Source of the DNA: CADCTQ01 sp963844325
GTDB lineage: Bacteria > Bacteroidota > Bacteroidia > Cytophagales > 172606-1
Length of the DNA stretch: 64,000 nt
Assembly: GCA_963844325.1 (NCBI GenBank)
Contig: CAWJNV010000002.1
Span: 2,046,001-2,110,000 of the forward strand
Direction: 5' to 3'
The notes beneath the pieces are model-generated. The model saw only the letters and a program-made list of their open reading frames with translations. It made no database searches and was not told the origin of the DNA. The position numbers and the translations under genes are program-made. Positions 40,532 to 49,754 of this stretch are shown one piece after another; position 1 is the stretch's first letter; each line of letters opens with the position of its first letter.

Positions 40532-41080
40532 TTACAGCAAAAACGCCAGGTCCTTCTCCAGCCGTTTACGGGCCCTGAACAGTTTTATCTTGATGTTGGC
40601 CAGCGACATGCCGGTGATCTCGCTGATTTCCCGCGTGGCGTTTTCGTCCAGGTAATACAGCGTAACCAGCAAAGCCTCCGTCGGGGGGAGCCGGTCAATG
40701 GCTTCTTTCACGTACTGCTGCTCCTGCCTGGCCTGCAACTGCTCATGAGGAGGCGTGGTGTGGGCTGCCGGTTGCCGGTCTCCCTGCGGGTCGAGGGAAA
40801 AGGGGTGGTTCCGGTTTTTCTGGCGGTGGTTCAAGGCCGTCCGGTACACGATGGTGTAGAGCCAGGTAGAAAACCTGGACCGGCCGGCAAAGGCGCCTAT
40901 CTGCTGGTACGCCTTCACGAACCCCTCCTGGGCCACGTCCTCGGCCTCCTCGCGGTTGCCGGTTACTTTCAGGGCAATGGTAAAAGCCATGTTCTTGTAC
41001 TTATCCACCAGGAAGGTGTAGGCAAGCGAATCTCCCGCTTTCACCCGATCCACGTACACTTGGTCTTCCGATGGTTCCAT
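40532..41080 (-). CDS. ECF RNA polymerase sigma factor
   Basis: This gene encodes 182 residues with region 2 (SLAYTFLVDKYKNMAFTIAL, then EDVAQEGFVKAYQQI and SRFSTWLYTIVYRTALNH) and region 4 (LPPTEALLVTLYYLDENATR, then EISEITGMSLANIKIKLFRA). The linker between them is short, with no extra domain. It directs RNA polymerase to envelope- or stress-type promoters. It is followed in the same direction by a putative anti-sigma gene, with a palindrome between, and is divergent to a DUF6249 gene, a neighbourhood repeated in many Bacteroidota. Confidence 0.92.
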   Translation of the reverse strand: MEPSEDQVYVDRVKAGDSLAYTFLVDKYKNMAFTIALKVTGNREEAEDVAQEGFVKAYQQIGAFAGRSRFSTWLYTIVYRTALNHRQKNRNHPFSLDPQGDRQPAAHTTPPHEQLQARQEQQYVKEAIDRLPPTEALLVTLYYLDENATREISEITGMSLANIKIKLFRARKRLEKDLAFLL

Positions 41081-41272
41081 TGCCGGTATGAGAGCAGCGC
41101 CGGCGCCGTTTGGTTACACACCCGGCCGGCTTTTTTTGCAAATCTTTTTTTCCGCAAAAAGTTGTAACCAACCCGCGGGCCCCCTTGTCTCACCCGCAAA
41201 ATACGCTTCAAAAACCCTTTGCCAACCCCCGATAACGCATTACCCAGTACTCAATACCTAATCACCCACAGC

Positions 41273-41611
41273 ATGGATGCCTTGATTCAGGAAGTAATTC
41301 TCACCATTGTTATTTTCGCGGCCCTCTTCGGCATTGCGTACGTATTCCTGATGACGCGCCACCGCGAACGCATGACCATGATGGAAAAGGGCGTGGACGC
41401 TTCGGTATTTGCAACCCCGAAGCAATCTTTCTCCCTCACCCTCAAGTTTGGAATGCTCTTCCTGGGCATCGCCCTGGGCATCCTGGCGGGCTACGGGCTG
41501 CACCAGCACTACGGCCTGGCCGAAGAGGTGGCTTTCCTGTCGATGGTGTTCCTGCTGGGCGGCCTCGCACTGATCGCCAACTTCCTCATCGAACGCAAAT
41601 TAAAGGGTTGA
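41273..41611 (+). CDS. DUF6249-type membrane protein
   Basis: This gene encodes 112 residues with three hydrophobic helices: ILTIVIFAALFGIAYVFLMT, LTLKFGMLFLGIALGILAGY and VAFLSMVFLLGGLALIANFL. After the first comes the signature MTRHRERMTMMEKGVDASVF, typical of DUF6249 inner-membrane proteins usually found next to an ECF sigma gene. The role is unknown. The ATG at 41273 is preferred over the longer frame. Its TGA overlaps the first word of the following palindrome (tgaatggctg). Confidence 0.82.
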   Translation: MDALIQEVILTIVIFAALFGIAYVFLMTRHRERMTMMEKGVDASVFATPKQSFSLTLKFGMLFLGIALGILAGYGLHQHYGLAEEVAFLSMVFLLGGLALIANFLIERKLKG

Positions 41612-41787
41612 ATGGCTGATTGTTGAATGGCTGAATGGCTATATGGCTGAATGGCTATATGGCTGGATGGCTGTATGGTGATCCGGGTTCACCACGTCAT
41701 CCTTCATCCATCAGAGCTTCCCTCAATCACCGCATAAGCAATCACCCAACCATTCAGCCATTCAACAATCAGCCATCCAACCATACC
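41609..41787. repeat. long palindrome with atggctatatgg arms
   Basis: Left arm 41609-41677 (tgaatggctgattgttgaat, then repeated atggctatatggctg). Right arm 41741-41787 (aaccattcagccattcaaca, then atcagccatcca). The centre 41678-41740 is about 60 bases and contains ggttcaccacg, the outer-arm word of the element at 318-500, and gcataag. It spans the whole spacer between the DUF6249 stop and the permease start, and in the permease frame it translates as a spurious 52-residue extension. Confidence 0.85.
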
Positions 41788-41790
41788 ACC

Positions 41791-44232
41791 ATGCTGACAA
41801 ACTACCTCAAAGTAGCCCTGCGCACGATGCGCCGCTACAAAGCCTTCACTTTTATCAACGTGTTCGGACTGGCCGTTGCCATGTCGGTGTGCCTGCTGGT
41901 CATGCTCATGCTGGCCGAACAGCAAAGCTACGACCGGTTCCACTCCCGCAAGGACCGCCTGTACCGCATTCTCGGCGATGCGAACCACGCCAAGGCGCCC
42001 TCCGCCGCCACGCCTTTCCCGCTGGCCGGCGCCCTGCGGACGGACTACGCCGGCTTCGACGGGGTGACCCAACTGGTCCGCGGCGTGGGCGGCGAGGCCG
42101 TGTACGGGGGCAAAACGGCCCGGCTGCGCGGCTACTTCGCCGATACTTCCTTCCTGCAACTCTTCGACTACCCGCTGGCCCGCGGCGACCGGCGCACCGC
42201 CCTGGCGGCTCCCAACAGCATGATCCTCAGCAGTGCGCAGGCCCGGCAATTGTTCGGCAGCGAAGACCCCCTCGGCAAGACGGTCCGGTTCGTGGACCGG
42301 GATCTGCCGCTGCTCGGGGAGGGCACGGGCGGCAAGCCGACCGATTGGGGGATGTATACCGTGACGGGCGTGGTCGCCGCCACCGGTCACAAGACCCACC
42401 TGCCCTTCGAAGTGCTGCTCTCGGCGGCCTCGCTGCCCGCCCTGGTGCGGGAAGGCAAGCGCGAAGACGGGTCCGGACGCTGGGGCAACAACGCCTGCTA
42501 CACCTACGTGCTGCTCCGCCCCGGCCAGACGGACGCCGACCTCGCGGCCGCCCTGCGCGACCTGGTGGCGCGCCGCCAGGAAGCGCTCAGGGACCGGAAA
42601 GATTTCGCGCTGCTCGGGCAACCGCTCACCGAAATCACGCCGGGCGTGCTGGTACGCAACGAACCGAGCCACAGCCTGCCGCGGGTGGCCTATTACTTCC
42701 TGGCCGCCCTGGGCCTGGTGATCATGCTGTCGGCCTGCCTCAACTACACCAACCTGTCGGTGGCCCGCGCCCTCACCCGGGCCAAAGAAATCGGGGTGCG
42801 CAAGGTGGCCGGCGCCCGGCGCAAAGACGTGGTGTACCAGTTCCTGGCCGAATCCACGCTGACGTCGCTGTTCGCGCTGGGGCTGGCCATGGGATTGCTC
42901 CTCGTGCTCAAGCCGGCCTTTAAGGGCCTGTGGCTCAACGGGTACCTGGACTTCCAACTGGGCGGCAACGTGGGGGTGTACGCCGCCTTCGTGGGGTTTG
43001 CCGTGCTTACCGGCCTGCTGGCGGGATTGTACCCGGCCGTGCGGCTGTCGGCCTTCCAGCCCCTGCGGGCGCTGAAGCACGCCGATGGGGGCCGCCCGGG
43101 CCGGATCGGGCTGCGCAAGGCGCTGAACGTGGGCCAACTCGTGGTGTCCCTGTTTTTCATTACCACGGCCACGCTGGTTTACCGCCAGTTCCGGCACTTC
43201 ATGTCGTTTGCGTACGGCTTCCGCACCGAACACATCGTCAACGTACCCTTGCAGGGCAACGATTACCGGAAGGTGGCCGCGGCGCTGAGGGGCGTGCCCG
43301 GCGTGGCATCGGTGTCGGCCTGCGAGTACCTGCCGGCCACCAACGTGCAAAACGGAATGTCGGTAAAGCCCTCCGGCAGCCGCGGCGAATACCGGCCCGT
43401 GACGGTCATCGGCGCCGACGAACACTTCGCCGCCACGTTCGGCCTCAAACTGCTGGCCGGCAACCCGCTGCCGCCCGGCAAGGATTCGGCCAACCGCTTC
43501 GTGCTGGTGAACCGGGCCGCCGCAAAGGCGCTGGGCTACGCTCACCCGGCCGGGCTGGTCGGGCAGGTACTGCGGGTGGAAGGGAGCGCCGCCGAACTGG
43601 AAGTGGTCGGCGTGGTGGCCGATTTCACGTTCCGTACGCCCTTCGGCGGCACCAACGAAGTGGGCCCGCTCGTGCTGCGCAATGAGCCCGCCGGTTTCGC
43701 TTACGTGAACGTCCAACTCGCCCCCGGAAACCCCGGGGAGGCCCTGGCCCGGCTGGCCCGGGCGTGGCAGGCGGTAGACCCGCTGCACCCCTTCGCCGGC
43801 GCCTTCTACGATGCGCAACTGGCCGCCACCAACCAGGCGCTGTTCGACCTGGCGGCGGTGCTGGGGCTGCTGGCGTTCCTGGCCGTTACGGTGGCCCTGC
43901 TGGGCATGCTGGGCATGGCGGCCTACACCGTGGAACGCAAAACCCGCGAAGTGGGCATCCGCAAGGTGCTGGGGGCGACCGACTGGGGCATTGCCCGGTT
44001 GCTCTCGGGCGGGTTCCTGCGGGTGCTGGCCGTGTCGGTGGGGGTGGGCGCCCCGCTGAGCTACACGGCGAACGGGCTGTGGCTCGAACACTTTCCCAAC
44101 CGGGTAGCTTTTGGCCTCACGGACCTGCTGCCCGGCGCCGGCCTGCTGCTCCTGCTGGGCGTGCTCACCATCGGTTCGCAGACCTGGAAGGGGGCCCGCA
44201 CCCGGCCGGTGGATGCCATCCGCAACGAGTAG
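41791..44232 (+). CDS. FtsX/MacB-type ABC transporter permease
   Basis: This gene encodes 813 residues. It starts MLTNYLKVALRTMRRYKAFT with the first membrane helix (FINVFGLAVAMSVCLLVML) and has a large periplasmic MacB-like domain. The middle helices carry YYFLAALGLVIMLSACLNYT and the FtsX motif (NLSVARALTRAKEIGVRKVA). A second periplasmic domain follows, then VALLGMLGMAAYTVERKTRE and VGIRKVLGA. The FtsX domain thus occurs twice, the usual architecture of these Bacteroidota permeases, often paired with a separate ATPase. No ATPase gene is adjacent. Transport substrates are typically antimicrobial peptides or lipoproteins, here unknown. The ATG at 41791 is chosen because the upstream frame is repeat DNA. 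Confidence 0.9.
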   Translation: MLTNYLKVALRTMRRYKAFTFINVFGLAVAMSVCLLVMLMLAEQQSYDRFHSRKDRLYRILGDANHAKAPSAATPFPLAGALRTDYAGFDGVTQLVRGVGGEAVYGGKTARLRGYFADTSFLQLFDYPLARGDRRTALAAPNSMILSSAQARQLFGSEDPLGKTVRFVDRDLPLLGEGTGGKPTDWGMYTVTGVVAATGHKTHLPFEVLLSAASLPALVREGKREDGSGRWGNNACYTYVLLRPGQTDADLAAALRDLVARRQEALRDRKDFALLGQPLTEITPGVLVRNEPSHSLPRVAYYFLAALGLVIMLSACLNYTNLSVARALTRAKEIGVRKVAGARRKDVVYQFLAESTLTSLFALGLAMGLLLVLKPAFKGLWLNGYLDFQLGGNVGVYAAFVGFAVLTGLLAGLYPAVRLSAFQPLRALKHADGGRPGRIGLRKALNVGQLVVSLFFITTATLVYRQFRHFMSFAYGFRTEHIVNVPLQGNDYRKVAAALRGVPGVASVSACEYLPATNVQNGMSVKPSGSRGEYRPVTVIGADEHFAATFGLKLLAGNPLPPGKDSANRFVLVNRAAAKALGYAHPAGLVGQVLRVEGSAAELEVVGVVADFTFRTPFGGTNEVGPLVLRNEPAGFAYVNVQLAPGNPGEALARLARAWQAVDPLHPFAGAFYDAQLAATNQALFDLAAVLGLLAFLAVTVALLGMLGMAAYTVERKTREVGIRKVLGATDWGIARLLSGGFLRVLAVSVGVGAPLSYTANGLWLEHFPNRVAFGLTDLLPGAGLLLLLGVLTIGSQTWKGARTRPVDAIRNE

Positions 44233-44500
44233 GCGAAGCGCAGGTTGGTTCGGGGGCGGGGCGTCGTCGTGATCCGGCAGCGCCCCGTGATTTTACACGA
44301 GTGGTTTGGCAGTGTACCCAAAGGGCACTAGCTTAGCGGCCGATTCTATCCTCCTAACCGGCTGCCGGCGGTTTGTTTTCATCCAACCGCTGCCCTTTTT
44401 CCCCTTAATGCTTTTTGGAATACAATTCCTGGCGGACGCGTTGGCGCCCGGCAATTTGTATTTTCTATGCCGTACTACGAACCACAACCTGAAAAGAAAC

Positions 44501-45697
44501 ATGAATCACTTACCCTCCGCGGGGGGGCGTGTGCCGGTGCGCCCTGACCCCGTTTCGCCGCCCGCCTTACCCGCCGCTCCGCTGCACCTGAAGTACCTGG
44601 ATGGCCTGCGCGCCCTGGCCGCTCTCTACGTGCTGGTCCACCATTCATTCTTACAGGTATACCCCCGGTACCAGCCCATTGCCGGCAACTTTACGCAGTG
44701 GGGAGACCTGTTTTACTACGGCGGGTACGCCGTGGCCGTGTTCATCGTGCTGTCGGGATTCTGCCTGGCGCTGCCCGTGGTGCGGGGAGACGGCACGCTG
44801 AAACACGGCGTCCCGGGCTTTTTGCGGGGCCGGGCCCTGCGAATACTGCCGCCCTATTTCCTGGCCGTGGGCGCCTCGTTGCTGCTCATCGGGTTGTGCA
44901 TCGGCCGGGAAACCGGCACGCACTGGGACGTGAGCATTCCCGTGTCGGGCAAAAGCATTGTGACGCACCTGCTGCTCATCCACGACCTGGCCGGCGACTT
45001 TGCCTCCATCAACCACAGTTTCTGGTCCGTTGCCGTGGAGTGGCGCATTTATTTGCTGTTCCCGCTGCTGGTGGTCGCCTGGCGGGTTGCCGGGCCGCTG
45101 GTGAGCACCGGGCTGGTGCTGGTGGCGTCTTACCTGGCCTTCCGCGGGTTTTTGCTCCTCGACCACCGGGCCTTTCACGTCCATTTCCTGGGCTTGTTCA
45201 CCCTGGGCATGCTGGCGGCAACGGTTGCGTATTCCCCGGCGCCCTTCTACGCCCGCCTCCGCCAAGCACCCTGGGCGCTGCTGGCCCTGGCCGGCCTGGC
45301 AAGTGTGGTCGTGGTGTCGAAAGTGCCTTTGCGGAACGGCGAACTCTTGCAACGCTACCAGTGTGATTACGTGGTGGGCTTTTGGGCGAGTGCCCTGCTG
45401 GTGTACCTGGCTACCCGCCCGCAAAGCGCCCTGCACCGGCTGCTGAGCCGGCAACCGCTGGTGTGGCTGGGGGGCTTTGCCTACAGCATTTACCTGATGC
45501 ACGCGCCTTTCATCCAGGTGGTGTGGCAGTACCTGCTGTTTCCCTTCCGGCCCGACGACACCGCCATGTTCCTGGGCCTCGTGCTGGCCGGCACTCCCAT
45601 CATTGTCATCAACTGCTACCTCTTCTACGTGTTCTGCGAAAAGCCTTTCGTCAGGCTGAAAAACAAACCCAACCGGCCGGCACCCGCTACCTTCTGA
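44501..45697 (+). CDS. acyltransferase 3 family membrane protein
   Basis: This gene encodes 398 residues. The family motif YLDGLRALAALYVLVHHSFL gives the conserved DGLRA and catalytic His. Later motifs are GGYAVAVFIVLSGFCLALPV, FLRGRALRILPPYFLAVGAS and HSFWSVAVEWRIYLLFPLLV (the E-x-R region). Around ten membrane helices are evident. It would transfer acyl groups to extracytoplasmic saccharides. The frame is open from 44306, but the ATG at 44501 with upstream gaaaagaaac is the better start. Its TGA (45695-45697) abuts a 25-base spacer made of repeat words shared with the convergent kinase stop. Confidence 0.88.
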   Translation: MNHLPSAGGRVPVRPDPVSPPALPAAPLHLKYLDGLRALAALYVLVHHSFLQVYPRYQPIAGNFTQWGDLFYYGGYAVAVFIVLSGFCLALPVVRGDGTLKHGVPGFLRGRALRILPPYFLAVGASLLLIGLCIGRETGTHWDVSIPVSGKSIVTHLLLIHDLAGDFASINHSFWSVAVEWRIYLLFPLLVVAWRVAGPLVSTGLVLVASYLAFRGFLLLDHRAFHVHFLGLFTLGMLAATVAYSPAPFYARLRQAPWALLALAGLASVVVVSKVPLRNGELLQRYQCDYVVGFWASALLVYLATRPQSALHRLLSRQPLVWLGGFAYSIYLMHAPFIQVVWQYLLFPFRPDDTAMFLGLVLAGTPIIVINCYLFYVFCEKPFVRLKNKPNRPAPATF

Positions 45698-45730
45698 CTT
45701 CTCGCTCCTCGCTTCTCACTCCTCACTGCT
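45698..45730. repeat. gctcctcgcttctcac-word spacer shared by two stop codons
   Basis: The spacer between the convergent acyltransferase and kinase genes is only about 25 bases and consists of cttctcgctcctcgcttctc, then actcctcac. The kinase TGA (45723-45725) is part of the word. It is a single arm, with no palindromic partner, related to 19934-20146. Confidence 0.65.
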
Positions 45731-48700
45731 TCAGATACACCCGGAACGTCGTACCCACGCCCACCTGGCTTTCCACCTCGATGCGGCCCCCGGCGTTTTC
45801 GATCATGCGCTTGACGATGTAGAGGCCGATGCCGGTGCCTTCCACGTGGGCGTGGAGGCGTTTGAAGAGGGCGAAGATCTTGTGTTCCTGGCGCATGTCC
45901 ATGCCCAGCCCGTTGTCGGCCACGGTGAGCACCTGGTACTTGCCTTCAACCCGGCAGGTGATGCGTACGTGCGGCGGCCGGTCGGGGGAATGGTACTTGA
46001 CGGCGTTGCTCAGCAGGTTGTAGAGGATGCTTTTGAGGTTTTTGCGCGAGAATTGCAGCGGCGGCCCGTCCAGCGAAACGTCCAGCGTGGCCCCCGCTTC
46101 GGCGATCTGCGGCGCCAGGTCCTGCCGCACCTCGTCGAGCACCGTGCCGATGGTGAGGCTGGCTACGTCTTCGGAACTCTCCTTGCCGATGCGGGCCACC
46201 TCGGTAAGGTCGGCGATGGTCGCCTTGAAGCGGTGTACCGAGCCGTAGAGCATGCGGTAGAGTTCCCGCACGGTTTCCTTCTGCCGGAGGTCGGCGGCCA
46301 GTTGCCGTTCCAGCGCATTGAGCAGTCCTTCCACGTTCAGGATGGGGGCTTTCAGGTCGTGGGAAGCCGTGTACACGAAGTTGTCCAGGTCGGTGTTGGT
46401 GCGTTTGAGCTGTTCATTGGCCAGCACCAGTTCGGCGTTGGCGGCGGCCAGCTTGCCGGCCAGGGCCTGCGCTTCCTGTTCCCGCTGCTCCACCTGCTGG
46501 CGGGCCTCCACCTGGTCGGTCACGTCGCTCACCAGGGCGTAGAAGCCCACGGTCTGGCCGGCCTGCACGTCGGGCACGTAGCTGGTGCGGATGTACTTGG
46601 CAAAATCCTCCCGGTAGGGCATGCGGGCTTCGAAGTCCATGAACTCGCCGCGCAACGCCTGGGCCACGTGTTCTCGAACCGACGCGTAGGCCTTTTCGCC
46701 CAGCACTTCCCGCAGGGTGCGGCCCAGCAGTTCTTCGGGCTTGTAGCCGAACCACGGCTCGTAGGCCCGGTTGGCGAAGCGGTACTTTTCTTCCTTGTCC
46801 ACGTACCCGATCAGTACGGGCAGGGCGTCGGTGATGAGCCGGAGCTGCCGGGCGTTGGCCTCGATGGCCCGCCGGGCGTTTACCTGGTCGCTCACCTCGT
46901 AGGCAAACACCAGGATGCCGTCCACCTGTCCCTGCCCGTTGCGCCGGGCCTGGTAGGTAAAGGTAAAGTAGATGTCTTCGAGCGGGTTGCCGGCCAGGCG
47001 GGCCAGCCGCAGCGGCCGTTCCCGCGCCACGAAGGTTTCGCCCGTCTCGTACACCTGGCGGATGATGTCGTAAATGTCGGTTCCTGCCACTTCGGGCAGC
47101 GCCGCCAGCAGGGGTTTGTCCAGCAACACGCGCTTGGGAAAAATGCGCTGGTAGGCCGGGTTCACCAGTTCAAACACCAGCTCGGGCCCCTCAAGGATCA
47201 CGATGGGGGCGGGGGCTTCCATGAACAGGGCGTGCAACTGCCGCCGGCCGGCCTCGGCTTCGGCGCGGGCCGCTTCGAGCTGGGCCGTGCGGCGCTCCAC
47301 GCGGGCTTCCAGGTCGGTATTTAGCCGCTGCAACGTCCGCTGCGTGCGCACGAGTTCGGTGTTGGCGCCGCGGAGTTCATGGTTGGCGGCGGCCAGTTGT
47401 TCATTGAGTTGCTGCAAGGCTCTTTCACTCGCTTCCACCTGCTGGCGGGCTTCCACCAGCACGGTTACCTCGTAGGCGAACACGAAAATGCCGTCAATCT
47501 CCCCGGCGGGGTTGCGGATGGCCTGGTAGATGAAATTGTAGTAGTTGTGCCCCAGTTCGCCCTGGTTGTGGTGGTCGAGCTGCACCTTCATCTCGTGGGC
47601 GTAAAACGTTTCGCCCGTGCGGTACACCCCGTCGAGCAGGTCGAAGATGGGCTGGCCGGCCAGTTCGGGCATGGCCTCGGCAATGGGCAGGCCCAGCAGC
47701 GGCCGCTCACCGACGAGCTGCTGGTAGGGCGGGTTCACGAACCCGAATACGTGCCGGGGGCCTTCGAAAATGCAGATCAGCGCGGGGGCCTGCATGAAGA
47801 TGCTGTGGAGCCGCTGCCGCTCCAGGTCGGCCTCGGCCCGGGCGTGCTGCATTTCGGCGGTACGGCGGGCCACCTCGGCCTCCAGTTCCTGGTTGAGGGC
47901 TTGCAGGGCTTTTTCGCTCTCTTCGACCCGCTGGCGGGAACGCACCTGCTCGGTAACGTCGTAGGCGAACACGAGCAGCCCGTCGGTTTCACCCCGGGCG
48001 TCGCGCCGCGCCTGGTAGGTTACGTTCCAGTACCGGTCTTCGGGCGGGGCGTCGGCGTGCAGGGCGATGGGCACCAGCACTTCGTTGCCCTGGTAGGCCT
48101 GGTCCGAGCGGTACACCTGCTGCATCAGTTCCCACAGCGGCTGGTACTGCGCTTCCGGAAGCGCTTCCCGCATGGGTTTGCCGAGCAGTTCGCGGCCCGG
48201 GAACAGGGCCTGGTAGGCGGGGTTGACCAGTTCGTACACCAGGTCGGGGCCTTTAAAAATGCAGATCACGGCCGGGGCCTGCATGAACAGCAGGTGCAGC
48301 CGGTCGCGTTCGGCCCGGGCTTCCTGCTGGGCCAGGTGCAGTTCGCGGGTGCGGCGGGCCACCCGTTCTTCGAGCCCCACGTTGAGTTCCCGCAGGGCTT
48401 CCTGCACCCGGAACAGTTCGTCGTTGCTGGCCTTGATCTCTTCGTTGGCGGCCCGCAGTTCGGCGTTGGCGGCGGCCAGTTCGGCGGCGCTCTGCTGCAA
48501 CTGCAACTGGAAGCGCTTCCCTTCCTGTTCGGCGCGTTTCTGCTCGGTAATGTCCTGGACCATGCCATTCAAGCGGGTGACCTTGCCCCCCTCGTCGGCG
48601 AAGGATTCGACGTAGCGGCGGATGTAGCGCACTTCCCCGTCGGGCCGCACCAGCCGGTGGGTAAAGCTGGCCCGGCCGGCCTGCTGCTGCGCCTGCCGGA

Positions 48701-49319
48701 TCTTTTCGATCACCCAGCTCTTGTCTTCGGGGTGGATGAAGGAGACGACCCGTTGCAGGTCCATGCGTTCGCGCTGGGGTTCCAGCCCGTGGATGCGGTA
48801 CATCTCATCGGACCAGTAAGTGGCGTCGTCGCCCGGCGACCACTCAAAGCTGCCGATGTGCCCGATGGCCTGGGCCTGTTTGAGCCGGCGGTGTTCCTGC
48901 TCCAGTTGCTGCCGGGCGGCCGGCCCGGCTGCCGGAGTCACTCTGTGGAGAATGTACTGGAGGCGGCCCTCCCCGTCGGGTACCGGGCTGTTGAGCACCT
49001 GGCCGTAGCCGGCGGGTCCGCCCGAACCAAGCGGCTGGTAGGGGCCGGCGGGCCACGCATCGGGCTGCCGGCTCCCCTGGAGCTGTCCGGCGGAACGTTG
49101 CATGGCCGCGGCCACTGGGTGCGGGGCCGGCCCGCCGTCCTCCCCGAACAGTTCCCCGAAGGGCCGGCCCACCAGGGCTTCCCGCCGGAGGCCGAAGGTT
49201 TGCAGGTAGCATTCGTTGGCCAGCACGATCCGCAGGTCGGGCGCAAGCACCAGGTACGCCTCGGGCGCCGCGTTGAAAATGGCCAGCAGGTGGCGGGGTT
49301 CCGGCTCGGGGACTCTCAT
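45723..49319 (-). CDS. multi-PAS hybrid-free sensor histidine kinase, 1198 residues
   Basis: Up to six PAS-type modules precede the kinase. The first is about 1-120 (LLAIFNAAPEAYLVLAPDLR). The second, PAS_3-like, is about 145-265 (IGSFEWSPGDDATYWSDEMY). Then come three tandem modules sharing the sequence type LHLLFMQAPAVICIFKGP / LHSIFMQAPALICIFEGP / LHALFMEAPAPIVILEGP (about 345-800), each preceded by a coiled-coil ERVARRTREL-like linker, and a sixth about 810-925 (LPVLIGYVDKEEKYRFANRA). HisKA (VYTASHDLKAPILNVEGLLN) and HATPase boxes (ILYNLLSNAVKYHS, VADNGLGMD, GTGIGLYIVKRMIENAGG) are intact. It has no membrane segment or receiver domain, so it is a cytosolic kinase. Its stop codon lies in repeat words. 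Confidence 0.92.
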   Translation of the reverse strand: MRVPEPEPRHLLAIFNAAPEAYLVLAPDLRIVLANECYLQTFGLRREALVGRPFGELFGEDGGPAPHPVAAAMQRSAGQLQGSRQPDAWPAGPYQPLGSGGPAGYGQVLNSPVPDGEGRLQYILHRVTPAAGPAARQQLEQEHRRLKQAQAIGHIGSFEWSPGDDATYWSDEMYRIHGLEPQRERMDLQRVVSFIHPEDKSWVIEKIRQAQQQAGRASFTHRLVRPDGEVRYIRRYVESFADEGGKVTRLNGMVQDITEQKRAEQEGKRFQLQLQQSAAELAAANAELRAANEEIKASNDELFRVQEALRELNVGLEERVARRTRELHLAQQEARAERDRLHLLFMQAPAVICIFKGPDLVYELVNPAYQALFPGRELLGKPMREALPEAQYQPLWELMQQVYRSDQAYQGNEVLVPIALHADAPPEDRYWNVTYQARRDARGETDGLLVFAYDVTEQVRSRQRVEESEKALQALNQELEAEVARRTAEMQHARAEADLERQRLHSIFMQAPALICIFEGPRHVFGFVNPPYQQLVGERPLLGLPIAEAMPELAGQPIFDLLDGVYRTGETFYAHEMKVQLDHHNQGELGHNYYNFIYQAIRNPAGEIDGIFVFAYEVTVLVEARQQVEASERALQQLNEQLAAANHELRGANTELVRTQRTLQRLNTDLEARVERRTAQLEAARAEAEAGRRQLHALFMEAPAPIVILEGPELVFELVNPAYQRIFPKRVLLDKPLLAALPEVAGTDIYDIIRQVYETGETFVARERPLRLARLAGNPLEDIYFTFTYQARRNGQGQVDGILVFAYEVSDQVNARRAIEANARQLRLITDALPVLIGYVDKEEKYRFANRAYEPWFGYKPEELLGRTLREVLGEKAYASVREHVAQALRGEFMDFEARMPYREDFAKYIRTSYVPDVQAGQTVGFYALVSDVTDQVEARQQVEQREQEAQALAGKLAAANAELVLANEQLKRTNTDLDNFVYTASHDLKAPILNVEGLLNALERQLAADLRQKETVRELYRMLYGSVHRFKATIADLTEVARIGKESSEDVASLTIGTVLDEVRQDLAPQIAEAGATLDVSLDGPPLQFSRKNLKSILYNLLSNAVKYHSPDRPPHVRITCRVEGKYQVLTVADNGLGMDMRQEHKIFALFKRLHAHVEGTGIGLYIVKRMIENAGGRIEVESQVGVGTTFRVYLKQ

Positions 49320-49754
49320 AAGGCTAGACGGGAGATGTTACACGGGAGACTAGGTGAAATCTGGGCGCGGTGCTGCATCATTCAGGGCAAAAAATAACGA
49401 AAAAGCGGGTCCTTTCCGGCGCGTACGCGTTCCCGCCCCTTTCCGTTGCACCGTTTGGTGTGGTTCACGCAAAAGGCGGGGTTCAAGAATCGTTTCACGC
49501 AAAGGAGGAGCGCAAAGACCGCAAAGAAAAAAGACCACCCCGGTCCCCTCCTTGATGGAGGAGGGGAACCCGAAGGGCACTGCTGCAAGGCAAGGAGGAA
49601 CGTACGTCATGGCCTTTTTTCGTTGTCAGCGGGGCCGATGGGTACGGCTCCCCTCCTTTTTGCAAGGAGGGGCCGGGGGTGGTCCCTTTTTCTCCGTGCC
49701 CGCTGCGGTTACGTTTTCCACGCAAGCCTCCTTCCCGATCCTCCGGTCTCCCGT
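49320..49754. repeat. 435-base mosaic of several repeat families
   Basis: The spacer between the kinase start and the fucosidase stop contains, in order, a gacgggag-word arm (49327-49350), a degenerate gcgcaaag-word arm (49452-49525), and an inverted pair (about 49530-49565: gaccaccccggtcccctcct; and about 49666-49692: aaggaggggccgggggtggt). Between the members of this pair lies cgtacg (49601-49606). A ggtctcccgtcta arm closes it (49741-49757). No credible gene is present. Confidence 0.7.

Noticed and set aside
41635..41790. A 52-residue N-terminal extension of the FtsX-type permease.
   Set aside because: It is translated entirely from palindrome DNA and the normal N-terminus MLTNYLKVALRTM begins at 41791.
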